Shown piece by piece: positions 26,234 through 35,213 of a stretch of DNA of 64,000 nucleotides. The notes beneath the pieces are model-generated. The model saw only the letters and a program-made list of their open reading frames with translations, had not been told where the DNA came from and ran no database searches. Position 1 is the first letter of the stretch; each line of letters starts with the position of its first letter. Origin of the DNA: Pseudomonas sp. R-28-1W-6. GTDB lineage: Bacteria; Pseudomonadota; Gammaproteobacteria; Pseudomonadales; Pseudomonadaceae. The DNA is taken from the NCBI RefSeq assembly GCF_009799925.1, contig NZ_WELK01000004.1, positions 1 through 64,000 of the forward strand, given 5' to 3'. Made by a program: the position numbers and the translations under genes.

Positions 26234-27202
26234 ATGATCGTTGACCGCCAGGGCAGACGCTTTCGCAACCTGCGCATCAGCCTGACCGCCGCCTGCAACT
26301 ACGCCTGCACCTACTGCGTGCCGAACGGCAAGCGCCTGGTCGCAGCCCAGGACGAGCTGTCCGCCGAGGCCATGGTGCGTGGCGTCGCCTACCTGATCGA
26401 GGCGGCCGGCATCGAGCGCCTGCGCATCACCGGTGGCGAACCGCTGGTCAGCCCCAAGCTCGAGCCGTTCCTGCGTGAAGTCAGCCAGCTCGGCCTCGCC
26501 GACATCAGCCTGACCAGCAACGGCCAGCTGCTCAGCCGCAAGCTGCCGCTGCTGCTGGAGTGCGGCATGCGCCGCCTGAACATTTCCCTGGATACCCTCG
26601 ATCCGCAGGCGTTTGCCCAGATCGCCCGTGGCGGTGACCTGGCCAGCGTGTTGCACGGCCTGGAGGAAGCGCGGGCGGCCGGGCTGCAGGTGAAGATCAA
26701 CATGGTGCCGCTGCGCGGGCACAACCACGAGCAGGTCCTTCCGCTGCTCGACTACTGCCTGGAGCGCGGCTTCGAACTGCGCTTCATCGAACTGATGCGC
26801 ATGGGCCACCTGGCCCGCGACGGCAATGCCTTCCAGCAGCAGTTCTATGGCATGGACGAGCTGCTCGCGCGCATCGGCGAACGCTACGAGTTCGTCCAGG
26901 CCGAGGCGCCACTGGATGCCACCGCACTGCGCTACGAGATTCCGGGGCTGGGCTTCTTCGGCGTGATCGCCAACGAAAGCGTGCCGTTCTGCCGCACCTG
27001 TTCGCGCCTGCGCCTGTCGTCCACCGGCTGGCTGCACGGCTGCCTGTCGTCGAGCAACCGCCACTATGTCGGCGACCTCCTCGACAAGCCGCGCCACCAG
27101 GCCCTGCCGGCGCTGCAGCGGCTGCTGGTGCAGGCCCTGGCCGACAAACAGGACATCGCCTTTTCCGGCGGCGTCACCGTGATGAAAATTATCGGCGGCT
27201 GA
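26234..27202 (+). CDS. moaA: GTP 3',8-cyclase MoaA
   Basis: Radical SAM enzyme for the first step of molybdopterin synthesis. A 322-residue protein with N-terminal CX3CX2C (Cys21, 25, 28 in ACNYACTYCVPNGK), RITGGEPLV, and a C-terminal second cluster motif CX2CX13C (CRTCSRLRLSSTGWLHGC). It ends with the GG dipeptide needed by MoaA. No other moa gene is adjacent, so it may be one of several moaA copies in the genome. The next gene is a second radical SAM protein 27 bases away. Confidence 0.9.
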   Translation: MIVDRQGRRFRNLRISLTAACNYACTYCVPNGKRLVAAQDELSAEAMVRGVAYLIEAAGIERLRITGGEPLVSPKLEPFLREVSQLGLADISLTSNGQLLSRKLPLLLECGMRRLNISLDTLDPQAFAQIARGGDLASVLHGLEEARAAGLQVKINMVPLRGHNHEQVLPLLDYCLERGFELRFIELMRMGHLARDGNAFQQQFYGMDELLARIGERYEFVQAEAPLDATALRYEIPGLGFFGVIANESVPFCRTCSRLRLSSTGWLHGCLSSSNRHYVGDLLDKPRHQALPALQRLLVQALADKQDIAFSGGVTVMKIIGG

Positions 27203-27229
27203 TGCGCCGCCCCGAGTCAGAAAGAAATC

Positions 27230-28123
27230 ATGTCTGCAGAGTTCCCCATCGCCTACATCGAACCGGTATTCCGTCCGCCGAGCGAAGCCCACTCGCTGAT
27301 CCTGCCGGTGACCAACGGCTGCTCGTGGAACCATTGCACCTTCTGCGAGATGTACACCCAGCCACAGAAGAAATTCCGCGCCCGCGACGAGGCCGAAGTG
27401 CTCGAAGAAATCCGTCGCGCCGGCCAGCAGTTGATCGTCCAGCGCGTGTTCCTCGCCGACGGCGACGCTCTGGTGCTGCCGACGCGGCGCCTGCTCAACA
27501 TCCTCACCGCCATCCGCGAGCACATGCCCGAAGTGCAGCGGGTTTCCAGCTACTGCCTGCCGCGCAACCTGCGCAAGAAGTCGGTGAGTGAACTCAAGGA
27601 GCTGGCCGACGCCGGCCTGAAGATGGCCTATGTCGGTTGCGAGTCCGGCGACGACGAGGTGCTGGCGCGGGTCAACAAGGGCGAGACCTACGAATCCAGC
27701 CTGAGTGCCCTGGAAAAGCTCGGCGAGGCCGGCATCAGCCGCTCGGTGATGATCCTCAACGGCCTCGGCGGCACGCTGCTGAGCGCCCAGCACGCCGACA
27801 ACTCGGCGCGCCTGATGAACGCGGCGCAGCCGGAGTTCCTCTCCACCCTGGTGGTCAGCTTCCCCACCGGCGAGCAGCGGTTTCGCCAGGGTTTCGCCGA
27901 GTTCCAGGCGCTCGGCCAGCATGAGCTGTTCGTCGAGGTCGAGCGCCTGCTGCAGGGCCTGGAGCTGCGCGACACGGTGTTTCGCAGCGACCATGCGTCC
28001 AACTACCTGGTGCTCAAGGGCAACCTGGGTGCCGACAAGGCGCGCCTGCTGGCCCAGGTGCGCCAGGCCATCGAGCAGCCGCAGGCGGCCAGGTTGCGCC
28101 AGGAGTGGCAGCGCGGCCTGTGA
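27230..28123 (+). CDS. Radical SAM protein with CX4CX2C motif
   Basis: A 297-residue protein that I place in the radical SAM superfamily: LPVTNGCSWNHCTFCEMYTQ near residues 25-44, FLADGDALVLPT (glycine-rich SAM contact), RVSSYCLPRNL and YVGCESGDDEVLARVNKGET. The cluster cysteines are spaced CX4CX2C (31, 36, 39) rather than the usual CX3CX2C; the nucleotide sequence (TGC TCG TGG AAC CAT TGC ACC TTC TGC) shows this is not a reading error. The reaction is unknown. It follows moaA closely and probably shares its transcript. Confidence 0.85.
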   Translation: MSAEFPIAYIEPVFRPPSEAHSLILPVTNGCSWNHCTFCEMYTQPQKKFRARDEAEVLEEIRRAGQQLIVQRVFLADGDALVLPTRRLLNILTAIREHMPEVQRVSSYCLPRNLRKKSVSELKELADAGLKMAYVGCESGDDEVLARVNKGETYESSLSALEKLGEAGISRSVMILNGLGGTLLSAQHADNSARLMNAAQPEFLSTLVVSFPTGEQRFRQGFAEFQALGQHELFVEVERLLQGLELRDTVFRSDHASNYLVLKGNLGADKARLLAQVRQAIEQPQAARLRQEWQRGL

Positions 28124-28205
28124 GTGACTCGCGAGCGAACTGGCGCGGAAGCTGCAGTGGCCGTCTATCCGCCGGTTTTCCGTCACCGGCCTGGGAGGAT
28201 TTGCG

Positions 28206-28811
28206 ATGCGTAGCTTGATTCTGCTGCTGGCCCTGTTCAGCCTGGGTGGCTGCATGAAGGTCAGCGATATGGCCGCCGGCACCGAGTACCACCTGCGCGA
28301 CGCCGGCGTGCTCGACCACAGTGAGACCCGCCGGGCCAGCAGCTGGCGCCTGCAGCCCGACTCCTTCGTGTTCATCGCCCAGAGCCACTTCGTGCCGCCG
28401 GGCAGCGCCTATCCGCGACCCAACGTGGTGGCCGAGGAAGCCTTCAATGCCTTCGTCGAGTACTTCCCGCTGGTGCGTCGCGCCAGCCGGCCGCAGGGCC
28501 TGGAAGAGGCTATGAGCGAGGCGCGCAATGCCGGCGCCCACTACCTGCTGTACAGCCGCTTCGCCGGGGCCGACGACCGCATCGGCACGCTGGAAGAGTG
28601 GGATGACCAGGAAGCCCTGGATCGCCTGGGCGTCGACAGCGGCGTGATCCAGCTGATGCTGATCGAGACCAACACCCGTTATCTGGTGGATACCGCGCGC
28701 ATCCGCAACCGCGGCGGTTTCCTGACATTCTATGACCAGCAGCCCCAGGATCTTCTGCGGCCGCCGTTCGAGCAATATGCCCGCGGCCTGCTGGGCGTAA
28801 GTTCGCAATAA
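28206..28811 (+). CDS. DUF4823-type lipoprotein
   Basis: A 201-residue protein with a lipoprotein signal peptide: MRSLILLLALFSLGGC, with the lipobox LGGC at residues 13-16. The mature protein begins CMKVSDMAAG; the +2 Met would direct it to the outer membrane. The rest is a small alpha/beta domain (HYLLYSRFAGADDR, QLMLIETNTRYLVDTARI) like DUF4823, a family of unknown function. GGAGG precedes the ATG. Likely same transcript as the radical SAM pair upstream, though 82 bases intervene. Confidence 0.8.
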   Translation: MRSLILLLALFSLGGCMKVSDMAAGTEYHLRDAGVLDHSETRRASSWRLQPDSFVFIAQSHFVPPGSAYPRPNVVAEEAFNAFVEYFPLVRRASRPQGLEEAMSEARNAGAHYLLYSRFAGADDRIGTLEEWDDQEALDRLGVDSGVIQLMLIETNTRYLVDTARIRNRGGFLTFYDQQPQDLLRPPFEQYARGLLGVSSQ

Positions 28812-28857
28812 CCGCTGGGCGCCGCATACTGATAGGCGCAGCGATGAGGAGTGAGCA

Positions 28858-29427
28858 ATGACCGATCCGGGCAAGGCCGGCAACCTGCTGGCGCAGATTC
28901 CCAAGGGCGAAGGCAAGGGCCTGCCGCCGGTGCACTTGTGGAATCCGGATTTCTGCGGCGCTATCGACATGCGCATCGCCCGCGACGGCACCTGGTACTA
29001 CCTGGGCACGCCGATCGGCCGCAAGCCGATGGTCAAGCTGTTCTCCACCATCATCCGCCGCGACGGCGACGACTACTTCCTGATCACCCCGGTGGAGAAG
29101 GTCGGCATCACCGTCGACGATGCGCCCTTCGTCGCCGTGACCCTGCAGGTCGACGGCGAGGGCGAGCAGCAGGTGCTGCGCTTCACCAGCAATGTCGATG
29201 ACGAGATCAGTGCCGGTGCCGAGCACCCGCTGCGGGTCGAGCTGGACCCGCTCACCGAAGAGCCCTCGCCCTATCTGCTGGTGCGCACCAACCTGGAAGC
29301 GCTGGTACACCGCAACGTGTTCTACCAGCTGGTCGAGCTGGCCGTGCCACGCCAGATCGACGGGCAGACCTGGCTGGGCGTCTGGAGTGGCGGCGAGTTC
29401 TTCCCCATCGGTCCGCAGCCGGAATAG
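28858..29427 (+). CDS. DUF1285 protein
   Basis: A 189-residue soluble protein matching DUF1285: [22 protein letters not shown] at the N-terminus, [23 protein letters not shown], then [21 protein letters not shown]. The family is common in proteobacteria and its role is unknown. GAGGAGTGAGC precedes the ATG. It is the last gene of the rightward block and faces the RidA gene. Confidence 0.85.
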   Translation: MTDPGKAGNLLAQIPKGEGKGLPPVHLWNPDFCGAIDMRIARDGTWYYLGTPIGRKPMVKLFSTIIRRDGDDYFLITPVEKVGITVDDAPFVAVTLQVDGEGEQQVLRFTSNVDDEISAGAEHPLRVELDPLTEEPSPYLLVRTNLEALVHRNVFYQLVELAVPRQIDGQTWLGVWSGGEFFPIGPQPE

Positions 29428-29520
29428 GTAACCCCTGTTCCGACTCGCATTCCTCCACCTAGGCTGGGTTAGCCACAGGCGCAAGCCAGCGACACCTGAA
29501 CACCTCTGCTGCTCGTAGCG

Positions 29521-29916
29521 CTACTGCGGCAGCCTGGCGATCACCTTGATCTCGAAGTCGAAGCCAGACAGCCAGGTCACGCCGATAGCAGTCACCGTCG
29601 GGTAAGGTGCTTCGCCCCAGTACTCGGCGGCTACTTCCCAGATGGTCTCGAATTTCGAGTCCGGGTCGACCATGAAGATGGTCGTGTCGACCACATCAGC
29701 GAAGCTACAGCCTGCCTCGGCCAGGATCGCATTGAGGTTGGCAAAGGTAAGGCGAACCTGCGCGCCCAGGTCCGGCTCGGGCGAGCCATCCTTGCGGCTG
29801 CCGACTTGGCCGGACACGAACAGAAAGCCGTTGGAGCGGATCGCCGGCGAGTAGCGATGAAGCTCGTACAGCGCATGGCGCTCAGGTGGGAATACCGCAT
29901 CACGTTTACGGGTCAT
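29521..29916 (-). CDS. RidA-family protein lacking the usual catalytic arginine
   Basis: A 131-residue YjgF/YER057c/UK114 protein with YSPAIRSNGFLFVSGQVG and TFANLNAILAEAGCSFADVVDTTIF. Classical RidA deaminates reactive enamine/imine intermediates using an arginine after the conserved P near the end (P-x-R-S). Here that segment reads YPTVTAIGVTWL, without the arginine, so it belongs to one of the non-RidA Rid subfamilies and may lack enamine deaminase activity. Divergent from a LysR gene with a shared 139-base region, so probably controlled by it. Confidence 0.85.
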   Translation of the reverse strand: MTRKRDAVFPPERHALYELHRYSPAIRSNGFLFVSGQVGSRKDGSPEPDLGAQVRLTFANLNAILAEAGCSFADVVDTTIFMVDPDSKFETIWEVAAEYWGEAPYPTVTAIGVTWLSGFDFEIKVIARLPQ

Positions 29917-30013
29917 TGCATGCCTCCATCACGGCCATTGCGGCCGGTTGTTTACGATGGAGTCACTGTAAGAAGACGGCCGGCAGCGATAAACGAGCAA
30001 CACTAATCAGCAC

Positions 30014-30032
30014 TGTTTGTAGAATCCAAACA
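30014..30032. promoter_or_regulatory. Candidate LysR operator in the ridA/lysR gap
   Basis: TGTTTG-tagaatc-CAAACA is a perfect 6-base inverted repeat with the T-N11-A character of LysR sites. Its spacer holds TAGAAT, which could be the lysR -10. That overlap is the usual layout for LysR self-repression. Confidence 0.5.
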
Positions 30033-30055
30033 ATCCCGATCAGCCCGGAGTCGCG

Positions 30056-30958
30056 ATGGACCGTTTCGATGCGATGCAGGCATTCGCCCGCGTGGTGGAA
30101 ACCGGCAGCTTCACCAAGGCCGCCGACACCCTGCACATGAGCAAGACCAGCGTGACCCAACTGGTGCAGCTGCTGGAGGCGCGACTGCGCGTGCGCCTGC
30201 TCAACCGCACCACGCGCAAGGTCAACGTCACCGCAGACGGCGCCGCCTACTACGAGCGGGTGATCCGCCTGCTGGCCGATATGGACGACGCCGAAACCAG
30301 CCTGTCCGCCGCCTCGGTCGTGCCCAGGGGCAGGCTGCGGGTAGACGTGCCCAGCCCGCTGGCCAGCATCATCCTCATCCCGGCGCTGCCGGCCTTTCAC
30401 CAGCGCTACCCCGAGATCCAGCTCGACCTGGGTGTCAGCGACCGCTACGTCGACCTGATCGGCGACAACGTCGACTGCGTGGTGCGCGGCGGCACCATCA
30501 CCGACCAGTCGCTGGTGGCCAGGCACCTGGGCGATCTGCAGATAGGCGTGTACGCCTCGCCCGGCTACCTGGCGCGCGCCGGTGTGCCCGCACACCCGAG
30601 TGAGCTGGCGACGCACCAGATCGTCAGCTTCCTCGGCGCGCGCAGCCGCAAGGCCTTTGCCGGCATCATGCAGCGCGGCGAGGAACGCATCGGCCTACTG
30701 GGCCGCCCGGCCCTGGCGGTGGACGACGGCAACGCCTACCTCGCCGCCGGCCTGGCCGGCATGGGCATCCTCTGGCTACCGCAATACATGGCCAAGGCCC
30801 ACCGGGCGAGCGGGGCGCTGGTGCCCCTGTTCGAAGACTGGCAACTGGACCCGATGCCGCTCTACCTGGCCTACCCACCCAACCGGCATGTCAGCGCCAA
30901 GTTGCGGGTGTTTATCGATTGGGTGGTGGAGCTGATGGGGGAGCAGGTGCCGCGCTGA
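30056..30958 (+). CDS. LysR-family regulator (beside RidA)
   Basis: A 300-residue LysR protein: winged HTH at residues 1-60 (MQAFARVVETGSFTKAADTLHMSKTSV split by the usual AAxxL core), PBP2-type effector domain from about 90 on (LGVSDRYVDLIGDNVDCVVRGG). This is the CrgA/PA-type subgroup with the VRGG motif. Ligand unknown. It faces away from the RidA gene, which is its likely target. Confidence 0.9.
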   Translation: MDRFDAMQAFARVVETGSFTKAADTLHMSKTSVTQLVQLLEARLRVRLLNRTTRKVNVTADGAAYYERVIRLLADMDDAETSLSAASVVPRGRLRVDVPSPLASIILIPALPAFHQRYPEIQLDLGVSDRYVDLIGDNVDCVVRGGTITDQSLVARHLGDLQIGVYASPGYLARAGVPAHPSELATHQIVSFLGARSRKAFAGIMQRGEERIGLLGRPALAVDDGNAYLAAGLAGMGILWLPQYMAKAHRASGALVPLFEDWQLDPMPLYLAYPPNRHVSAKLRVFIDWVVELMGEQVPR

Positions 30959-31166
30959 ATTTGAACTGTGTGCGGCGCGGATAGGTGATGTGGCGTTGCT
31001 TGAGCAGGTTTGAGGGGGGCTGTTTGCGGCCCAAAGTGGACGTTTACCTAGGCTCGATTTTGGGGTTCATAGGCGTTTACGAAACCTGGGACGATTCAAA
31101 CCGCAAGCAGCGAGAATGCGGCGGTGACTTTCATCGTGAGAATGCTGACGCATCATCGTTCCTATT
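30959..31166. other. 208-base gap at left edge of the accessory cluster
   Basis: No gene or clear signal seen. Base composition drops here compared with the core genes on the left, which fits an island boundary. Confidence 0.4.
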
Positions 31167-31730
31167 CTAGTCGTGAAGCCTCAACCAGCCTCCAAAGGCG
31201 CGCGTGGCCATGGGCATGAACAGGTACACCACGAGCAGGACGATACTTAGCGTGATGAGTGTATTGCTCGGCAGATAGCCGCCGAGCCAGGGAATACGAT
31301 GGAACAGAGGTTGCCAAAGCAGCGGTACCAGCAGGCTCAATGGCAGGATAACGAGAAATGTCACGCAGCTTTGTTTCCAGCGTAGCGGCGGGGCATGGAC
31401 AGTTTCAGGTGCGAACCAGAAGTCCTTGCCTTGAGCGATCTCCAACTGGTCACCAGCACACAGGAGCGGTTCGACCTCGGCTATCAGCTGGCGCCTCTGT
31501 TCCGAGTGGATCCAGTCTTGCAGCGGCTCTAAGCCGATGAAGCGCAGCACGCATGTGAACTGTGCCACGTCGGGTTGCCAGCTACGAACCACGTCAGCCC
31601 CGATGTGGCCTGGACACTGGCTGGCCGTGGCGATAATTCGCCGCAACCAGGCCTCGTAGCGTGATACGTGGCCTGGGCGAACCTGATGGCGCACCACCAG
31701 GGTTACGGTTTCAGGTTGCGTCTCGTTCAT
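31167..31730 (-). CDS. Antibiotic-biosynthesis-monooxygenase (ABM) domain fused to two membrane segments
   Basis: A 187-residue protein. Residues about 8-100 form an ABM/dimeric ferredoxin-like fold (TVTLVVRHQVRPGHVSRYEAWL ... FTCVLRFIGLEPLQDWI, split here). The rest has two membrane helices, around 125-145 (CVTFLVILPLSLLVPLLW) and 155-178 (LITLSIVLLVVYLFMPMAT). This fits the integral-membrane ABM family (COG3224-like) of unknown function, possibly quinone or heme related. Start ATG 31730 (MNETQPETV); an ATG 21 codons earlier lacks support. Last gene of the leftward accessory cluster, 111 bases after wrbA. Confidence 0.75.
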   Translation of the reverse strand: MNETQPETVTLVVRHQVRPGHVSRYEAWLRRIIATASQCPGHIGADVVRSWQPDVAQFTCVLRFIGLEPLQDWIHSEQRRQLIAEVEPLLCAGDQLEIAQGKDFWFAPETVHAPPLRWKQSCVTFLVILPLSLLVPLLWQPLFHRIPWLGGYLPSNTLITLSIVLLVVYLFMPMATRAFGGWLRLHD

Positions 31731-31841
31731 GCTGGATACTCTGCTGCGCGCCTTGGACCTGTCGATCCGGTGGCGCGCCAGAATGCGCGCCACCGGTCGA
31801 GTTGAGGGTCGTTAAGGCGTCATGGGGCCAGAAATCTTGTT

Positions 31842-32441
31842 CTAGCCGTGTAGCTTTGACGCGATCCGGGCAACGTGTTCGCCCTGATGACGTGCTATTT
31901 CCAGCTCACGGTCATCTGGCTGCCTAGAACCGTCGCCACCGGCAATAGTGGAGGCACCATAAGGCGTGCCTCCCCCTACCTTCGAGACATCGAACAGCGC
32001 TGGGGTGGTATAGCCGATCGGCACGATGATCATTCCGTGATGTGCCAATGTGGTCCAGGTGGAGGCAATGGTCATTTCCTGGCCACCGCCCGTTCCGGTT
32101 GAGGTAAACACGCTGGCAACTTTTCCAGCCAGAGCACCCTTGGCCCAGAGCCCGCCTGTCCGGTCGAGGAAGTTGCGCATTTGTCCGGACATATTGCCGA
32201 AGCGCGTCGGGGTGCCAAAGATGATCGCATCGAAATCGGCCAGTTCTGACGGTATGGCTTCGGTGGCACTTTGATCAGTCTTGCCGCCTGCTGCGGCAAA
32301 GGCGTCTGGGCTCATCGTTTCAGGAACCCGTTTGATCACAACCTCCGTTCCCGGAACGCTGCGGGCGCCTTCGGCGATCTTGTTCGCCATGGTCTCGATG
32401 TGGCCATACATGGAGTGATAGAGCACTAAAACTTTAGCCAT
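31842..32441 (-). CDS. wrbA: NAD(P)H:quinone oxidoreductase WrbA
   Basis: A 199-residue flavodoxin-fold quinone reductase (type IV). FMN-binding loops: [20 protein letters not shown] at residues 6-25 and [19 protein letters not shown] near 78-96; GGGQEMT in the third loop. WrbA reduces quinones by two electrons, avoiding semiquinone radicals; in an aromatic-degradation context it could protect against quinone by-products. GGAAATAAT precedes the ATG. Confidence 0.93.
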   Translation of the reverse strand: MAKVLVLYHSMYGHIETMANKIAEGARSVPGTEVVIKRVPETMSPDAFAAAGGKTDQSATEAIPSELADFDAIIFGTPTRFGNMSGQMRNFLDRTGGLWAKGALAGKVASVFTSTGTGGGQEMTIASTWTTLAHHGMIIVPIGYTTPALFDVSKVGGGTPYGASTIAGGDGSRQPDDRELEIARHQGEHVARIASKLHG

Positions 32442-32559
32442 GATTATTTCCTCTGCACGACGTGCTGTTTACATATGCGGCCCAGGGTTATGGGGGCGCT
32501 GATTAGGCTGCAGCCATCGAGGCTGCACATGTGTACGAGCGGATCTAGACGCTGTTGGC

Positions 32560-33486
32560 TTACTTCTGCAGGAAGTCCAGCAGGTCCTGATTCAAGCGCT
32601 GTTTGTGGGTGTCTGCCAAGCCGTGTGGCGCGCCGGCATAGACAATCAGCTTGGCGCCCTTGATCAGGGCTGCCGAGGCCTTCGCCGAGGTATCCACAGG
32701 CACGATCTGGTCGTCGTCACCGTGAATAACCAGCGTCGGCACGTCGAACTTCTTCAGGTCTTCACGGAAGTCGGTGGCTGAAAATGCGGCGATCGAGTCA
32801 TAGGCATTCTTGTGGCCAGCCTGCATGCCTTGCGCCCAGAACGACTGGATCAGGCCCTGCGAAGGGGTGGCGCCTTCCCGGTTGAAGCCATAGAAAGGAC
32901 CGGAGGCGATATCGAGGTAAAGCTGCGAGCGATTGTCCACCGAGGCCTTGCGCAGGCCATCAAACACTTCCATCGACACGCCGTTGGGATTGCTTTCCGT
33001 TTTCACCATCAATGGCGGAACGGCTGCTACCAGCACCGCTTTCTTGACGCGACTGGTGCCGTGGCGCCCGATATAGCGAGCCACTTCGCCGCCGCCGGTG
33101 GAGAAACCAACCAGGGTGACGTCTTTAAGATTCAGTGTCTCAATCACGGCTGCCAGGTCGTCGGCATAGTGATCCATGTCGTTGCCTTCCCAAGGCTGGC
33201 TGGAGCGACCATGGCCACGACGGTCATGGGCGATCACCCGGTAGCCGTGGTCGGCCAGAAACAGCATCTGTGCTTCCCAGCTGTCCGAGTTCAGCGGCCA
33301 GCCGTGGCTGAACGTAACGACTTGCCCGTTCTTCGGCCCCCAATCCTTGTAATACAGCTGCACGCCGTCCTCGGTCGCGATGTAGCTATTGGCATGGGCC
33401 TTGGTTACTTCGGCGAGGCTGACGTTTGCTGACAAGGTGGCGAGTGCAGCGCTAGCTGCCAGGAGGATATTGGTGATCTTGCTCAT
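32560..33486 (-). CDS. Exported alpha/beta hydrolase (non-heme chloroperoxidase/esterase type)
   Basis: A 308-residue protein with a signal peptide of about 25 residues ([20 protein letters not shown]..., cut after SLA), so probably periplasmic. The mature domain is an alpha/beta hydrolase: [10 protein letters not shown] oxyanion region, [10 protein letters not shown], nucleophile serine in [14 protein letters not shown], acid in HGDDDQIVP, histidine in [10 protein letters not shown]. Closest in style to chloroperoxidase/arylesterases, which can hydrolyse esters or lactones. Start ATG 33486 with GAGGAG upstream. Separated by 60 bases from the aldehyde dehydrogenase and likely co-transcribed with it. 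Confidence 0.88.
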   Translation of the reverse strand: MSKITNILLAASAALATLSANVSLAEVTKAHANSYIATEDGVQLYYKDWGPKNGQVVTFSHGWPLNSDSWEAQMLFLADHGYRVIAHDRRGHGRSSQPWEGNDMDHYADDLAAVIETLNLKDVTLVGFSTGGGEVARYIGRHGTSRVKKAVLVAAVPPLMVKTESNPNGVSMEVFDGLRKASVDNRSQLYLDIASGPFYGFNREGATPSQGLIQSFWAQGMQAGHKNAYDSIAAFSATDFREDLKKFDVPTLVIHGDDDQIVPVDTSAKASAALIKGAKLIVYAGAPHGLADTHKQRLNQDLLDFLQK

Positions 33487-33546
33487 TTTTGTCTCCTCGC
33501 TATATAGGAAATCGGAATGCTTGTGTTTGAACAAAATGGGCCGCAC

Positions 33547-35022
33547 CTAGGCATTCATCAGGCCTGGGTTGAGTGTGATCGTTCTGATCTCGGTGAAGTC
33601 GTCAAGCGCAGCCACACCATTCAGACGGCCGAGCCCCGACTGCTTGGCGCCGCCTTCCTCGGTGTCTTCGCCGAGTGCACCCCATTCATTGATCCAGACC
33701 ATACCCGCTTCGATCCTGGGTGCGATCCGCAGCGCCTTGGAGAGATCGCGCGTCCAGATACTGGCTCCCAAGCCATAGATGCTGTCGTTGGCCAACGCGA
33801 CGGCCTGCTGCTCCGTAGTAAACCTCTGCATGGTGACGACCGGTCCGAAAGTCTCTTCTTGGACTACTGGCATCGTTGGATCGGTGACCTCCAGAAAAGT
33901 GGGGCGAAAGAACGCGCCTTTCGACAGCGGGCCCTCGGTGACCGGCCCGCCTCGCACAATGACCTCAGCGCCGTCGGCAATAGCGCGCTCGACGGCTTTA
34001 TCGACGCGTTCGACATTCTCGCGGTCGATCATCGGGCCCATTTCGCTCGACAGGTCCGACGCTGGTCCGACCTGTACTGTGCGCAGGCGCTCGGCAAAGC
34101 GTTTGCGAAACTCGTCGGCAATTCCTTCCTGCACGATCACCCGCTGGCCGGTCACGCAAAACTGCCCCGCAAACATCGTCACTGACGTCTGGAGTACGGG
34201 CAGCGCGAGATCGAGATCGGTATCGTTGAATATGATCGATGGGGTCTTGCCACCGAGTTCCAGTCCAATGCGCTTGAAGTGCGGTGCGGCGCTCAGCGCG
34301 ATCGCCTTACCGGTCGCTGTGCTACCCGTGAAGCTAATGACCGGCACCTCTGGAGAGGCGACGAGATGCTTGGCGCCGTCGCCTGTTTCGTCGGTGAATA
34401 CATTAATCACACCACGGGGCAGATCCGTTATGTTGGCGAAGATCTTGGACAGAGTTGCGGCGATCTGCGCGCTCTTGCCTGGCACTTTGATGATTACCGC
34501 ACAGCCGGCCGCCAAGGCAGGTGCGAGTGATCGTACCGTCAGGATTATCGGGGAATTCCAAGGCACGATGACTCCCGCCACGCCCATCGGCTGGCGCATC
34601 ATCAGCGCGATTCTGCCCGGTTTTGAGTCCACGACCCGTCCGGCATCAGTGCGCACGATCCCGGCAAAATAGCGTAATGACGGCGCGCAAAGATCGACTT
34701 CGAAGCTGGCCTCGCGTTGAATCTTGCCGTTTTCGGTGCAGAGGATCTTGATGAGCTCGCCCCGATTGCGTTCGAACGCGTCTGCTAGGTTGTCGAGCAC
34801 GCGCGCGCGCAGCTTGCGGTCGTGTACCCAATCTGTCGCGCGCATTGCGCGTTTCGCCGCGACGATGGCCGCTTCAGCGGTTTCAACCCCCCCTTCGGCA
34901 TAGGTACCGATAACCTCGTAGGTGGCAGGATTGATGGACCCACGGATCGTATCCGAGCCCACCCACTCGCCGCCGACCCAATTCAACGCATGTCTGGACG
35001 TGTGCGGGGTATCAATATTCAT
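33547..35022 (-). CDS. NAD(P)-dependent aldehyde dehydrogenase
   Basis: A 491-residue ALDH superfamily enzyme oxidising an aldehyde to the acid. Catalytic residues: Asn156 (VPWNSP), Glu255 (LELGGKTP), Cys289 (GQFCVTGQR); FTGST cofactor motif near 231. Substrate not identifiable; the neighbours point to an aromatic or long-chain aldehyde. AGGAG five to nine bases before ATG 35022. Lower GC than the core genes. Member of the sigma-54-linked cluster. Confidence 0.92.
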   Translation of the reverse strand: MNIDTPHTSRHALNWVGGEWVGSDTIRGSINPATYEVIGTYAEGGVETAEAAIVAAKRAMRATDWVHDRKLRARVLDNLADAFERNRGELIKILCTENGKIQREASFEVDLCAPSLRYFAGIVRTDAGRVVDSKPGRIALMMRQPMGVAGVIVPWNSPIILTVRSLAPALAAGCAVIIKVPGKSAQIAATLSKIFANITDLPRGVINVFTDETGDGAKHLVASPEVPVISFTGSTATGKAIALSAAPHFKRIGLELGGKTPSIIFNDTDLDLALPVLQTSVTMFAGQFCVTGQRVIVQEGIADEFRKRFAERLRTVQVGPASDLSSEMGPMIDRENVERVDKAVERAIADGAEVIVRGGPVTEGPLSKGAFFRPTFLEVTDPTMPVVQEETFGPVVTMQRFTTEQQAVALANDSIYGLGASIWTRDLSKALRIAPRIEAGMVWINEWGALGEDTEEGGAKQSGLGRLNGVAALDDFTEIRTITLNPGLMNA

Positions 35023-35140
35023 GACTAACTCCTAAGTCTTGTCTGTTGCGAATTGTCGGCAAGGCCTTACTCAAACGGCCTGCAATCCAATCGCGTACAG
35101 ATGGAAACGCTCGCAATGATCTGCTCTCGCAACTGGGCGC

Positions 35141-35173
35141 CCTCTGCCGGCAGAGGCGGAGTGGTTCTCCGCC
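35141..35173. other. Hairpins in the gap before the aldehyde dehydrogenase
   Basis: A perfect palindrome CCTCTGCCGGCAGAGG (35141-35156) adjoins GGCGGAG-tggtt-CTCCGCC (35155-35173). There is no T-run on the minus strand, so this is more likely an mRNA stability or processing structure between the NTF2-like and ALDH genes than a terminator. Confidence 0.5.
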
Positions 35174-35213
35174 GAACCTGCCGACAAGGGTTCAGTCCTC
35201 GCGATTGAGGCCG

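Noticed and set aside
35141..35173. Terminator between the NTF2-like gene and ALDH
   Set aside because: The hairpins lack a U-run on the minus strand, so a read-through operon is kept as the working view.
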